This document shows, piece by piece, positions 34,264 to 42,983 of a stretch of 64,000 bases of DNA. A program made the translations under genes and the position numbers. Where the stretch lies: assembly GCA_036503555.1 (NCBI GenBank), contig DASXWQ010000046.1, positions 1 through 64,000 on the forward strand. The letters run 5' to 3'. How positions within the stretch are numbered: the first letter of the stretch is position 1; each line of letters starts with the position of its first letter. The notes under the pieces were generated by a model that did no database searches, was not told the DNA's origin, and saw only the letters and a program-made list of their open reading frames with translations. This DNA comes from Actinocatenispora sp036503555. Its GTDB lineage: Bacteria; Actinomycetota; Actinomycetes; Mycobacteriales; Micromonosporaceae.

Positions 34264-35694
34264 ATGTTCGAGTGCTCGCACGCCTTCGCGTTCTTCGACT
34301 ACTTCCGCGTCCCGTACCGGGTGACGGAGGCGGCCGGCGACGACCTGCCCGGGTACGCCGGGCGGGTGGTGTCCGGCGGCCGCAGCCTGACCTGGCTGCG
34401 CGACGCGGCGGCGACCCGCGGCTGCGTCGCCGGCCGGTACACGCTGGCCGGGATGCCGCTCGCCGGGCACGTCCTGACCGCGCCGCCGCGCCTCGCCGGC
34501 CTGGACGGCGACTGGCACGCGGCGGAGCCGGTCCTCGACGAGCACGGCCGGCAGGTCGCGTCCGTGTGGACCGACGACGCGGGCAACGTGTTCCTGCCGT
34601 TCGACCCGGGCGAGGTCATGGGGACGCTGTGGTCGGAGCGGTACACCCGGCTCGGCCACGCCGTCGACCACGGGCTGCGCGCACTCGCCATCCGCTGCTA
34701 CTACCTCGTACGCCCGCTGCTGCCGCGCCGCGTCCAGCTGCGCCTGCGGCGCGCGTACGCCCGCCGGCAGGACGCCGCCGGATTCCCGGACTGGCCGGTC
34801 GAGCACGGGCTCCACGACCTGTACGACTGGCTGTTCGCGACGGTGACCGCGCTCGCGGGAACCGCCGTGCCGTGGCTCGCGCCGTGGCCGGACGACGCCT
34901 CGTGGGCGCTCGTACTCACGCACGACGTGGAGACCGCCGCCGGCTTCGCCGACATCGAGCTGCTGCGCCTGCCGGAGCGGATGCTCGGGTTCCGCTCGTC
35001 GTGGAACCTCGTCGGCGAGCGGTACCGGCCCGACCCGGAGACGCTGCGCCGGCTCCGCGACGAGGGCTGCGAGATCGGCGTGCACGGCCTCCGGCACGAC
35101 GGCCGCGACCTCGCCTCCCGCCGCATGCTGACCCGGCGCCTGCCCGCCATGCACGCGTACGCCGCCGAGTGGGGTGCCGTCGGATTCCGGTCACCCGCAA
35201 CGCAACGCGGGTGGGACCTGATGCCGCTGCTCGGGTTCGACTACGACAGCTCGTACACCGACACCGACCCGTACGAGCCGCAGCCCGGCGGCTGCTGCAC
35301 CTACCTGCCGTTCACCAACGGGGACCTGGTGGAGCTGCCGATCACGCTGCCGCAGGACCACACGCTGTTCGAGATCCTCCAGGAGCCCGACGGGTCGGTG
35401 TGGCTCGACAAGGCCCGCGCGGTACGCGAGCGCGGCGGCATGGTGCTCGTGCTCGCCCACCCGGACTACGCGCGCAACCCGCGCATGGCGACCGCCTGGC
35501 GTGCGCTGCTCGGCGACTTCGGCGACGACCGCACCATGTGGCAGGCGCTGCCGCGCGAGGTCGCCGACTGGTGGCGCCGCCGCGCCGCCTCGGCGCTCGT
35601 ACCCGACGGGGACGGCTGGCGCATCGACGGCCCGGCCGCCGCCCGCGGCCGGATCCGTTACACCACACCGGCACTGGTGGGTGAAACACCATGA
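34264..35694 (+). CDS. polysaccharide deacetylase-like protein
   Basis: This 476-residue protein has a NodB-type core in its second half: L-T-H-D-V-E (about 219-224) in the place of TFDD and HGLRHDG (about 278-284) in the place of HxxxH. A F-R-S-P segment (about 308) and L-V-L-A-H-P-D near 398 continue the family pattern. There is no signal peptide, so unlike the earlier deacetylase it is probably cytoplasmic and may work on a lipid-linked or nucleotide-linked sugar. The first 190 residues match nothing I know. ATG 34264 directly follows the upstream TAG. Confidence 0.78.
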   Translation: MFECSHAFAFFDYFRVPYRVTEAAGDDLPGYAGRVVSGGRSLTWLRDAAATRGCVAGRYTLAGMPLAGHVLTAPPRLAGLDGDWHAAEPVLDEHGRQVASVWTDDAGNVFLPFDPGEVMGTLWSERYTRLGHAVDHGLRALAIRCYYLVRPLLPRRVQLRLRRAYARRQDAAGFPDWPVEHGLHDLYDWLFATVTALAGTAVPWLAPWPDDASWALVLTHDVETAAGFADIELLRLPERMLGFRSSWNLVGERYRPDPETLRRLRDEGCEIGVHGLRHDGRDLASRRMLTRRLPAMHAYAAEWGAVGFRSPATQRGWDLMPLLGFDYDSSYTDTDPYEPQPGGCCTYLPFTNGDLVELPITLPQDHTLFEILQEPDGSVWLDKARAVRERGGMVLVLAHPDYARNPRMATAWRALLGDFGDDRTMWQALPREVADWWRRRAASALVPDGDGWRIDGPAAARGRIRYTTPALVGETP

Positions 35695-36863
35695 CCGAGT
35701 CGTACGGAAGGAGCCGGCACGTCGCGGTCGTCGTCGAGAACGTCGCGCTCGGCGTCGACATCCGCCTCCGCAAGCAGGTACGTGACCTGCTCGACGCCGG
35801 GTACCGGGTGTCGGTCGTGTCGATGCGCGACGACGACAACGCCCCGTACCGCGAGGTGCCGGGCCTGACGCTGCTGGAGTACCCGGCACCGCCGGAGGGT
35901 GGCGGGATGGTCGGCTACCTGCGGGAGTACGTCGCCGCGTTCGGCTGGGCGGCGCTGCGGCTGGGCCGGCTCCGGATGCGCGGGCGCATCGACGTGCTCC
36001 AGCTCTGCCAGCCGCCCGACGTGTACTTCCCGCTCGCCCGCGTGCTGCGCTGGCTCGGCGCGCGGGTGGTCGTCGACCAGCGCGACCTGATGCCCGAGGT
36101 GTTCGCCGCGCGGTACGACAACCCGCGCCGGTCGGTGCTGTCCGCGCTGCGCTTCCTGGAACGCCGCAGCCAGCGCGTCGCGCACCGCACCGTCTGCGCC
36201 AACGAGTACCTGCGGGACCGGCTGGTCGCCGCCGGCGGCCGGCACGTCGAGGTGGTACGCAACGGTCCGGTGCTCGCCCGCGTCGAGACCGCCGAACGGG
36301 ACGGGGCGCTGCTCGCCGGGCGCCGGCACCTGGTGTGCTGGGCCGGGAAGATGGGCCGGCAGGACCGGGTGGACCTGGCGATGCGGGTGGCGGCCGAGGT
36401 CGTGCACACGCACGGGCGTACCGACTGCGTGTTCGCGTTCCTCGGCGACGGCGAGTGCCTGGCGGAGATGCGCTCCCTCGCCACGGAGCTGGGCCTCGAC
36501 GGATCGGTACGGCTGCCCGGCTGGCTGCCGGAGGCCGACGTCTTCCGCCACCTGGCGACGGCCGACCTGGGCCTGGACACCACGTTGCAGGCCGAGGTCA
36601 CGCCGGTGAAGGCGTTGGAGTACATGGCTTTCGGGATCCCGCTGGTGTCGTTCGACCTGCCGGAGACGCGGCGCGTCGCGGCCGACGCCGGCGTACTCGT
36701 GACGCCGGAGGACGTGGCGACGCTGGCGAAGGAGATCGTCCGGCTGCTCGACGACCCGGCGGCCCGGGTGCGGCTCGGTGCCGTCGGCCGCGAGCGGGTA
36801 CGCGACGAGTTGTGCTGGGAACGCCAGGCCGCGGTCTACCTCGGGGCGATCGCGCGTGCGTGA
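35691..36863 (+). CDS. GT4-type glycosyltransferase
   Basis: This 390-residue glycosyltransferase has a GT-B fold: an N-terminal Rossmann half with a G-V-D-I-R-L-R-K segment, the linker W-A-G-K-M-G-R-Q-D (about 215-223), L-G-D-G-E near 245 and the donor-site K-A-L-E-Y-M-A-F-G-I-P (about 305-315), which gives the E-x7-E-like region. It is the only ordinary glycosyltransferase in the operon. It probably adds one sugar to the lipid-linked unit. ATG 35691 overlaps the previous stop. Confidence 0.9.
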   Translation: MTESYGRSRHVAVVVENVALGVDIRLRKQVRDLLDAGYRVSVVSMRDDDNAPYREVPGLTLLEYPAPPEGGGMVGYLREYVAAFGWAALRLGRLRMRGRIDVLQLCQPPDVYFPLARVLRWLGARVVVDQRDLMPEVFAARYDNPRRSVLSALRFLERRSQRVAHRTVCANEYLRDRLVAAGGRHVEVVRNGPVLARVETAERDGALLAGRRHLVCWAGKMGRQDRVDLAMRVAAEVVHTHGRTDCVFAFLGDGECLAEMRSLATELGLDGSVRLPGWLPEADVFRHLATADLGLDTTLQAEVTPVKALEYMAFGIPLVSFDLPETRRVAADAGVLVTPEDVATLAKEIVRLLDDPAARVRLGAVGRERVRDELCWERQAAVYLGAIARA

Positions 36864-37485
36864 TGGCCGTACGCGGCTGTTCCGGCCGCGGTTCCATCCG
36901 GCCGTGGCCTGCGCCGCGGTCGGATCGGTGGTGGTCACCGCCGTCCTCGGCGCCCGGTACGCCGGGTCGTCGACCGGTCCGCCGGTCCCGCGCCTCGACG
37001 GGTACGGCTGGCTGGTCGAGGCGGTCGTGGCGATCGGTAGCCCCGTCGCCGTCACGATCCTGACCGTACTGATGGTGGTGGGGCTGGCGGTGGCGCGCTG
37101 GCCGCGGGCCGCGGTGCTCGCCGCGCTCGCCGCGCCGGTGGCGTCCGCGCTCACCGAACTCGTCCTCAAGCCGCTCGTCGGCCGTACCCGGGGCGGCAGC
37201 CTCGCGTACCCGAGCGGGCACACCACGGGGATCTTCGCGGTGGTGACGGTGGTCGTCGTCCTGCTGACGGCGGTACCCGCGGGCCGGCTGCGAACGCGTA
37301 CCCGGGTGTGGGCCGGGTGCGCGGCGGTGGCGGTGGCCGTGTCGGTCGCGGCAGCGTCGGTGGTCGTCGGCGACCACTACGTGACGGACACCGTGGGCGG
37401 CGCGTGCGTGGCGGTCGCGACGGTGCTGTGCCTGGGGGTGGCCATCGACGCGGTCGCCGACCGGCGCGGGCCCCGACAGAAGTGA
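36856..37485 (+). CDS. PAP2 family phosphatase (lipid phosphatase)
   Basis: This 209-residue membrane protein has the PAP2 motifs: KPLVGRTR (Lys105 to Arg112) for motif 1, YPSGHTTG with His122 for motif 2 and GDHYVTD with His174 and Asp178 for motif 3. The Arg of motif 3 is replaced by Ser168. About five helices are seen. In this place it could recycle undecaprenyl pyrophosphate. GTG 36856 overlaps the glycosyltransferase end by 8 bases. It is the last gene of the operon. Confidence 0.83.
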   Translation: MRDGRTRLFRPRFHPAVACAAVGSVVVTAVLGARYAGSSTGPPVPRLDGYGWLVEAVVAIGSPVAVTILTVLMVVGLAVARWPRAAVLAALAAPVASALTELVLKPLVGRTRGGSLAYPSGHTTGIFAVVTVVVVLLTAVPAGRLRTRTRVWAGCAAVAVAVSVAAASVVVGDHYVTDTVGGACVAVATVLCLGVAIDAVADRRGPRQK

Positions 37486-37547
37486 TGCGCCCGGCGGTGG
37501 CGAACTACGGCCGATGGCCGAGGTGCCACCGGTACGCCGACCGTAGC

Positions 37548-37559
37548 GTTGACGTCAAC
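37548..37559. promoter_or_regulatory. perfect 12-base palindrome GTTGACGTCAAC
   Basis: A perfect inverted repeat in the gap before the gene at 37680. It contains a TTGACG that could be a -35 element, though no clear -10 follows. An operator is possible. Confidence 0.35.
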
Positions 37560-37679
37560 CGCCGTGCGGCAACGGTGCTTCGCGCGCAGTGCTTGCGTTC
37601 TTGTCAGGGCCTCTGGGTGCAACGATCTGGGCCGGCGTGGCGCTTGGGTCCGTGCCGGCCCGCAGGGGAGGGGGCCGCG

Positions 37680-37979
37680 ATGTACGCGGTGGTCCGGGAG
37701 TGGCCCTTTCACGCCGGTCGGCTGACCGAGGGGCAGCAGCGCCTCGACACGTACGTCACCCGGGTGCGCGAACAGCCCGGGTACCGCGGCGAGATCATGA
37801 TCGATCTGGGCCACGGCCACCGGGTGACCCTGACCCTGTGGCGCAGTGCCGCGCACGCCGCCGCGGCCCGCGCCGTACTCGATGCCGAGATCCGCCGACT
37901 GCTCGCTCCGCTGCTCGTCGCACCGTCGCAGATCGTCGCGGTCGGCGAGGTCATCGCGTCCGACGTGGGCCCGACCTGA
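37680..37979 (+). CDS. small protein, possibly of the antibiotic biosynthesis monooxygenase-like fold
   Basis: This 99-residue protein starts at ATG 37680 behind a strong GGGGAGGGGG site. The alternation of strands and helices (MYAVVREWPF, a long helix, GEIMIDLGHGHRVTLTLW, a second helix and a last strand) fits a dimeric alpha/beta barrel of ABM type. No catalytic residues can be named. It is convergent with the membrane protein at 37985, 5 bases away. Confidence 0.6.
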   Translation: MYAVVREWPFHAGRLTEGQQRLDTYVTRVREQPGYRGEIMIDLGHGHRVTLTLWRSAAHAAAARAVLDAEIRRLLAPLLVAPSQIVAVGEVIASDVGPT

Positions 37980-37984
37980 GTGCG

Positions 37985-38611
37985 TCAGCGTTCGGGTGTC
38001 TCGGGCGGCCGGCCGATCACCGGACCGCCCGGTTCGTACCCGGGGGATCCGGTGGGATGTCCCGCGGACGGGTTGTCCGCCGGCAGGATCCGGGTGGTGT
38101 CCTCGGCGCCCGGATCGGCGGTCGCCGCGCCGGGCCGGCTGCCGGACAGCGGGAACTGCCCGCCGGCGGGTACGGCCTGGTCCTCGTGCCGGCCGGCCGC
38201 GCTCGGCCACCGCTGCCAGCGCCGCACGCTGAGCACCGCGACGAGCATGACGAGCCCGAGTACGGCGGCCATGCCGCTGCGTGCCGGCCTGGTCCAGATG
38301 TCGTGCTGGCCGAACACCGAGTCGGGCAGCCAGTTGAGGAAGCCGGGCCACAGCACGTACGCGAGCTGGAGGACGACGAACCCGATGCCGCCGATCAGCG
38401 GGCCGCTCGGGGAGATGCGTGTCGCCGCGATCAGGCCGATGAGCAGGCCGCCGACGGCGAAGAACAGCAGCGGTACCTGGTAGGTGCCCCAACTGTGCTG
38501 GTTGATGCCGGTGACGGCGGTGCCGCCCAGCCTGGCCTGCGCCCAACCGAGCACTGCCCAGGCGACGACTGCGACGACGATGCCGGCGAGGAAACTGCTG
38601 AGGTGTCGCAT
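37985..38611 (-). CDS. membrane protein with four helices and disordered tail
   Basis: This 208-residue protein has hydrophobic helices at about 5-26, 47-66, 75-95 and 116-134. A Pro/Gly/Asp-rich tail of about 65 residues ends it. ATG 38611 follows GGGAGG. I recognise no family. It is divergent from the thioesterase gene, with a 64-base shared upstream region. Confidence 0.65.
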   Translation of the reverse strand: MRHLSSFLAGIVVAVVAWAVLGWAQARLGGTAVTGINQHSWGTYQVPLLFFAVGGLLIGLIAATRISPSGPLIGGIGFVVLQLAYVLWPGFLNWLPDSVFGQHDIWTRPARSGMAAVLGLVMLVAVLSVRRWQRWPSAAGRHEDQAVPAGGQFPLSGSRPGAATADPGAEDTTRILPADNPSAGHPTGSPGYEPGGPVIGRPPETPER

Positions 38612-38675
38612 GATGCCTCCCGCGGAACTGTCTCCGACGGAATACCCTCTGGTCACTGACCGTACCGTGTTCGGC

Positions 38676-39179
38676 ATGGACACGCTCGCTGGCAAACCCA
38701 CCTCGTACTCGCGGGTAACCCTCAGCCGGATCATGACGACCGCCGACGTCAACCTGTACGGCACCGTGCACGGCGGAGTGATCATGAAGTTCGTGGACGA
38801 CGCGGCCGGCGCCGCCGCGGCCCGGCACTCCGGCGGCAACGCGGTCACCGCCGCCATCGACGAGATCGTCTTCGCCGCACCGGTACGCGTCGGCGACCTC
38901 GTCCACGCGCACGCCGCGGTCAACTGGACCGGGTCGTCGTCGCTGGAGGTCGGCGTGCGGGTCGTCGCCGAACGCTGGGACACCGCCGGCACCGAGCCGG
39001 TCGAGGTCGCCACCGCGTACCTGGTGTTCGTCGGCGTCGACGCGGACGACAAGCCCCGGCCGGTCCCGCCGGTACTGCCGGAGACGGGCGACGACCGGCG
39101 GCGGTGGCGGGAGGCGGACATCCGGCGCAAGCACCGCCTGGCCCGCCGGGACGCGATCGCCGAGTCCCGGTCGGTCTAG
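38676..39179 (+). CDS. acyl-CoA thioesterase, hotdog fold (YciA-like)
   Basis: This 167-residue hotdog protein has the active-site stretch ADVNLYGTVHGGVIMKFVD, in which the Asn and the GTVHGG turn match acyl-CoA thioesterases of the YciA/BACH type. The C-terminus is a basic helix (R-R-K-H-R-L-A-R-R). It should hydrolyse acyl-CoA in the cytoplasm. There is no ribosome-binding site, but TACCGT (38663-38668) lies 7 bases before the ATG, so the mRNA may be leaderless. Its stop overlaps tail-to-tail with the next gene. Confidence 0.88.
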   Translation: MDTLAGKPTSYSRVTLSRIMTTADVNLYGTVHGGVIMKFVDDAAGAAAARHSGGNAVTAAIDEIVFAAPVRVGDLVHAHAAVNWTGSSSLEVGVRVVAERWDTAGTEPVEVATAYLVFVGVDADDKPRPVPPVLPETGDDRRRWREADIRRKHRLARRDAIAESRSV

Positions 39180-40168
39180 CCCGTCGTGACGACGAGCTTG
39201 CCGCGGACGTGCCGGTGCGCCAGGTCGGCGTACGCCCGGGGCGCCCGCGCCAGCGGGTAGCGCCGGCTGACGGTGGACGGCAGTGTCCCGTCGAGCGCGT
39301 ACCCGGCGAGCCGGTCGAGGTCGCCGGGCGTGGCGCTGGCGTACACGGTCGCGACGGTCAGGTCCCTGCCCTCGAACGCCGCGGGGTCGGGGCTGGGGAA
39401 CGCCGCGTTGAGCAGTCGCCCGCCGGGGCGGAGCGCGCTGGATGCGTCGACCAGCGCCGGCCCCGGCAGGGCCAGGTTGACCAGCGTGTCGACTCCCCCG
39501 GGGTATCGCCGGCGCGTCTCGGCGACGGTGTCGACGGTGCGGTAGTCGATCAGCTCCGCGGCGCCGAGCCCGGTCACGTACTCCTCGTCGTCGGCGATCG
39601 CCGTGGCGATCACGTGCGCGCCGGTCGCCGCCAGCAGGGGTACGACCGCGCCGCCGACGCCGCCGCCCGCGCCGAGGACCAGCACGCTGCCCGTCGCCGG
39701 GGCCGCACGCAGCAACGCCAGCGCGGTGAGGCCGGGGATCGGGAGGGTCGCGGCGTGTGCCGGGGCGAGCCGGTCGGGGCGCCTCGCCAGCGCGGGGGTG
39801 TCGGCCTCGAACACCGCGTACTCGGCCATCGTGCCGGTGGTGAGTGACGGCGGGTCGGACAGCCGCGTGGCCATCCGGCCGGTGGCGCGGGGCAGCCCGA
39901 CGCCGAACACCTCGTCGCCGACCGCGTACGTCGTGACGCCCGGGCCGGTCTCCGTCACGGTGCCGGCGAAGTCGCTGCCGAGCACGTACGGGAAGCGCAG
40001 TGGCGTCAGGTCGCGCAGCGCGCCGCTGAGGGTGCGGAGGTCGGCGGGGTTGAGCGCGGTCGCGCGGATGCGTACCCGGATCTGCCCGGGGCCGGGTCGT
40101 GGTTCGGCGATCTCGTCCACCGCCAGCACCTCGGGACCGCCGTATCCGTGGGCCACCACTGCCCTCAT
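39176..40168 (-). CDS. zinc-independent quinone oxidoreductase-like alcohol dehydrogenase (MDR)
   Basis: This 330-residue medium-chain dehydrogenase has the quinone-oxidoreductase pattern: A-L-N-P-A-D near 42, G-S-D-F-A-G-T-V near 68, and the NADPH loop GAGGGVGGAVVPLL near 163. It lacks the Cys/His zinc ligands of alcohol dehydrogenases. It probably reduces quinones or enones with NADPH. It is divergent from a TetR gene, with two perfect palindromes in the shared region. A TTGACC/TAGCGT promoter can be drawn for it, with one operator on the -35 element. Confidence 0.88.
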   Translation of the reverse strand: MRAVVAHGYGGPEVLAVDEIAEPRPGPGQIRVRIRATALNPADLRTLSGALRDLTPLRFPYVLGSDFAGTVTETGPGVTTYAVGDEVFGVGLPRATGRMATRLSDPPSLTTGTMAEYAVFEADTPALARRPDRLAPAHAATLPIPGLTALALLRAAPATGSVLVLGAGGGVGGAVVPLLAATGAHVIATAIADDEEYVTGLGAAELIDYRTVDTVAETRRRYPGGVDTLVNLALPGPALVDASSALRPGGRLLNAAFPSPDPAAFEGRDLTVATVYASATPGDLDRLAGYALDGTLPSTVSRRYPLARAPRAYADLAHRHVRGKLVVTTG

Positions 40169-40191
40169 CGACTCGCCTCCGCACCATAACC

Positions 40192-40205
40192 TGACCGATC
40201 GGTCA
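40192..40205. promoter_or_regulatory. TetR operator 1 (TGACCGATCGGTCA)
   Basis: A perfect 14-base palindrome between the oxidoreductase start and its -10 element. It shares TGACCG-N2-CGGTCA with operator 2, 42 bases away. Confidence 0.8.
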
Positions 40206-40233
40206 TCTTGGCTCGGGACGCTAGCACGGAACA

Positions 40234-40247
40234 TGACCGTACGGTCA
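40234..40247. promoter_or_regulatory. TetR operator 2 (TGACCGTACGGTCA)
   Basis: A perfect 14-base palindrome just upstream of the TAGAGT -10 element of the TetR gene and over the TTGACC -35 element of the oxidoreductase. Binding here would repress both promoters. Confidence 0.8.
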
Positions 40248-40261
40248 AGTAGAGTGGGCGG

Positions 40262-40876
40262 ATGCCTCGTGCCGACGCCGCCCGCAACCGGCGGTCCCTG
40301 CTCGACGCCGCGTCGGCGGAGCTCGCCACCCACGGCCTCGACGTCTCGATCGCCCGCATCGCGGCGCGGGCCGGCGTGGCGAAGGGCACCGTGTTCAACC
40401 ACTTCCCCACGAAGGAAGACCTCGTCGCCGAGATCTTCGACGACCGGGTCGCCGGCCTCGTCGCGTTCGGCGAGGGGCTGCGCGAGGCGGGCGACCCCGA
40501 GCAGGCGCTGCTGCGGTTCATGACCGCCGGCGTCGAACTCCAGGCCAACGACCGCTCCTTCTGCCAGGCCGCCGCCTCGATCTCGCGCGCCGACCCCCGG
40601 GTACGCGGCGCGAGCGACCGTCTCGCCCGCATCGCCGAGGACCTGGCCGACCGGGCACGGCAGGCCGGCACGATCCGGGCAGACGTCACCGGACACGACA
40701 TCGTGCTGCTCGTCAACGCCGCAGGCCAGGCCGCGGCCCCGCTCGGCGACACGATGCCCACGCTGTGGCGGCGCTACCTGCACCTAATCTTCGACGCGCT
40801 GCGGCCTTCGGGTGCCCGCAAGCTGCCCGTCGCGGCCCCCACCACCGACGACTTCACCGCCGCCGCCCATCGCTGA
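40262..40876 (+). CDS. TetR family repressor
   Basis: This 204-residue regulator has an N-terminal helix-turn-helix (ISIARIAARAGVAKGTVFNHF-like, residues about 28-47; here V-S-I-A-R-I-A-A-R-A-G-V-A-K-G-T-V-F-N-H-F), followed by a TetR-type ligand domain. It probably represses itself and the divergent quinone oxidoreductase through the two TGACCG-N2-CGGTCA sites. ATG 40262 has no ribosome-binding site; TAGAGT (40250-40255) ends 6 bases before it, suggesting a leaderless mRNA. The inducer is unknown; an electrophile such as a quinone would fit. Confidence 0.92.
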   Translation: MPRADAARNRRSLLDAASAELATHGLDVSIARIAARAGVAKGTVFNHFPTKEDLVAEIFDDRVAGLVAFGEGLREAGDPEQALLRFMTAGVELQANDRSFCQAAASISRADPRVRGASDRLARIAEDLADRARQAGTIRADVTGHDIVLLVNAAGQAAAPLGDTMPTLWRRYLHLIFDALRPSGARKLPVAAPTTDDFTAAAHR

Positions 40877-40971
40877 CCGGGGCGACCCGGTACCCGCCAG
40901 CGGGTACCGGAAGTGACGACGGGTCGGCAAGATGGTGACGGCCACGACGTCGTGCGAGGGGAGCGGTTCGA

Positions 40972-42933
40972 ATGGTCGCGGGTCAGGTGCTCTGGGAGCC
41001 GTCGGCGGACGCGGTCGACACCACACGGGTCGGCGACTACCTGCGCTGGCTGCGCGAGCATCGCGGGATCGACCACCCCGACTACGCCGCGCTGTACGAC
41101 TGGTCGGTCACCGACCTCGCCGGCTTCTGGTCCTCGATCTGGGCGTATTTCGACGTCGCGCCCGACCCCGGGCCGGCGCTCACCGACGACCGGATGCCCG
41201 GCGCCCGCTGGTTCCCCGAGGCCCGCCTCAACTACGCCGAACGGCTGCTACGGATGCCCGGCCTCGCCGACGACGACCTCGCCGTACTCGGCCGGTCGCA
41301 GTCCCGCGGCCCCGTCGACCTGACCGCCGCCGAGCTGCGCGAGGCGGTCGCCCGAGCCCGCGCCGGCCTCGTACGGCTCGGGGTCGGCCGCGGCGACCGG
41401 GTCGCGGCGTACCTGCCGAACATTCCCGAGGCGGTCGTGCTGCTGCTCGCCACCGCCAGCCTCGGCGCGGTGTTCTCCAGCTGCGCGCCCGAGTTCGGCA
41501 CCCGCAGCGTGTCCGACCGCTGGCAGCAGATCGAGCCGACCGTGCTCGTCGCCGTCGACGGGTACGCCTACGGCGCGAAGCCGATCGACCGTACCGCGGA
41601 GGTCGCGGCGATCCGCGCCGCGCTGCCCAGCCTCCGGCACACCGTCGTACTGTCCTATTTGGACGGTGCTGGGCCGGTGCCGGACGCGGTGTCCTGGCAG
41701 GAGTTCACGGCGACGCCGGGGCCGCTGGAGTTCGAGCAGGTGCCGTTCGACCACCCGCTCTACGTGCTCTACTCGTCCGGCACCACCGGCCTGCCGAAGC
41801 CGATCGTGCACGGCCACGGCGGGATCCTGCTCGAACACCTCAAGTCCCTCGCGCTGCACGTCGACCTCGGCCCCGGCGACCGGTTCTTCTGGTTCTCCAC
41901 CACCGGCTGGATGATGTGGAACTACCTCGTCTCCGGACCCGCCGTCGGCGCCGCGATCGTCCTGTACGACGGCAATCCCGCACACCCGTCGCTCGACACG
42001 CTGTGGACGACCGCCGCCGAGACCGGCGTGACGTTCTTCGGCACCTCCGCCCCCTACCTCCTCGCCTGCCGCAAGGCCGGCACCGACCCGCGCGCCCTGC
42101 TCGGCCCGCATCGGTTGCGGGGACTGGGATCCACCGGCGCGCCGCTGCCCCCCGAGGGCTTCCACTGGGTGTACGACACGGTCGACGACGACCTGATGCT
42201 GTCGTCGTTCTCCGGCGGCACCGACGTGTGCACCGGGTTCGTCGGCGGGTCACCGCTGCTCCCCGTGTACGAGGGGGAGATCTCCGGGCGCTGCCTCGGC
42301 TGCGCCGTCGAGTCGTACGACGCCGACGGCAAGCCGCAGCGCGACGCGCTCGGCGAGCTGGTCATCACCCGGCCCATGCCGTCCATGCCGGTCGGGTTCT
42401 GGGGCGACGACGACGGATCCCGCTACCGCGACGCGTACTTCTCGGTGTTTCCCGGCGTGTGGCGGCACGGCGACTGGATCACCATCACCTCCCGCGGCAC
42501 CTGCGTCATCACCGGGCGGTCCGACGCCACGCTCAACCGCGGCGGGGTACGCCTCGGCACCGCCGAGTTCTACTCCGTCGTCGAGTCGCTGCCCGACGTG
42601 ACCGACTCGGTCGTCGTACACCTGGAGGACGACGAGGGCGGGGCCGGCGAGCTGCTGCTGTTCGTCGTACTCGCCGACGGGGTGGAGCTGACGGATCCGT
42701 TGCGGCGCACCATCAACGGCGCGCTGCGGTCCAACCTGTCGCCGCGGCACGTACCCGACGTGATCTACCAGGTGCCCGCGGTGCCGCGGACGTTGTCCGC
42801 GAAGAAGCTGGAGGTGCCGGTGAAGCGGATCCTCACCGGTACGCCGGCGGACGCGGCGGCGGCCAAGGGAGCGTTGGCGAATCCCGAGTCGCTGTCCGCG
42901 TTCGAGCTGCTGGCCCGGGAGCGCCGGTCGTAG
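40972..42933 (+). CDS. aacS: acetoacetyl-CoA synthetase
   Basis: This 653-residue adenylate-forming enzyme matches acetoacetate-CoA ligases in length and in the N-terminal region L-W-E-P-S...W-F-P-E-A-R-L-N-Y-A-E. Motifs include the P-loop YSSGTTGLPKP (267-277), followed by I-V-H-G-H-G-G-I-L-L-E-H-L-K, the hinge region G-R-S-D-A-T-L-N-R-G-G-V-R, and the catalytic Lys in A-K-K-L-E-V-P-V-K near the C-terminus. It makes acetoacetyl-CoA from acetoacetate, ATP and CoA. ATG 40972 follows GAGGGGAG. A rare-codon GTCCTATTTGGAC palindrome lies at 41652-41664. Confidence 0.95.
   Translation: MVAGQVLWEPSADAVDTTRVGDYLRWLREHRGIDHPDYAALYDWSVTDLAGFWSSIWAYFDVAPDPGPALTDDRMPGARWFPEARLNYAERLLRMPGLADDDLAVLGRSQSRGPVDLTAAELREAVARARAGLVRLGVGRGDRVAAYLPNIPEAVVLLLATASLGAVFSSCAPEFGTRSVSDRWQQIEPTVLVAVDGYAYGAKPIDRTAEVAAIRAALPSLRHTVVLSYLDGAGPVPDAVSWQEFTATPGPLEFEQVPFDHPLYVLYSSGTTGLPKPIVHGHGGILLEHLKSLALHVDLGPGDRFFWFSTTGWMMWNYLVSGPAVGAAIVLYDGNPAHPSLDTLWTTAAETGVTFFGTSAPYLLACRKAGTDPRALLGPHRLRGLGSTGAPLPPEGFHWVYDTVDDDLMLSSFSGGTDVCTGFVGGSPLLPVYEGEISGRCLGCAVESYDADGKPQRDALGELVITRPMPSMPVGFWGDDDGSRYRDAYFSVFPGVWRHGDWITITSRGTCVITGRSDATLNRGGVRLGTAEFYSVVESLPDVTDSVVVHLEDDEGGAGELLLFVVLADGVELTDPLRRTINGALRSNLSPRHVPDVIYQVPAVPRTLSAKKLEVPVKRILTGTPADAAAAKGALANPESLSAFELLARERRS
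41652..41664. repeat. GTCCTATTTGGAC element inside aacS
   Basis: A variant copy of the recurring palindrome, with an AT-rich centre that forces TAT and TTG codons in a gene otherwise almost free of such triplets. Confidence 0.55.
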
Positions 42934-42983
42934 CCCGGCGCCTGCTCGCGACGACTCACCCGACGCCGGCTGTTGTCAGTTCG

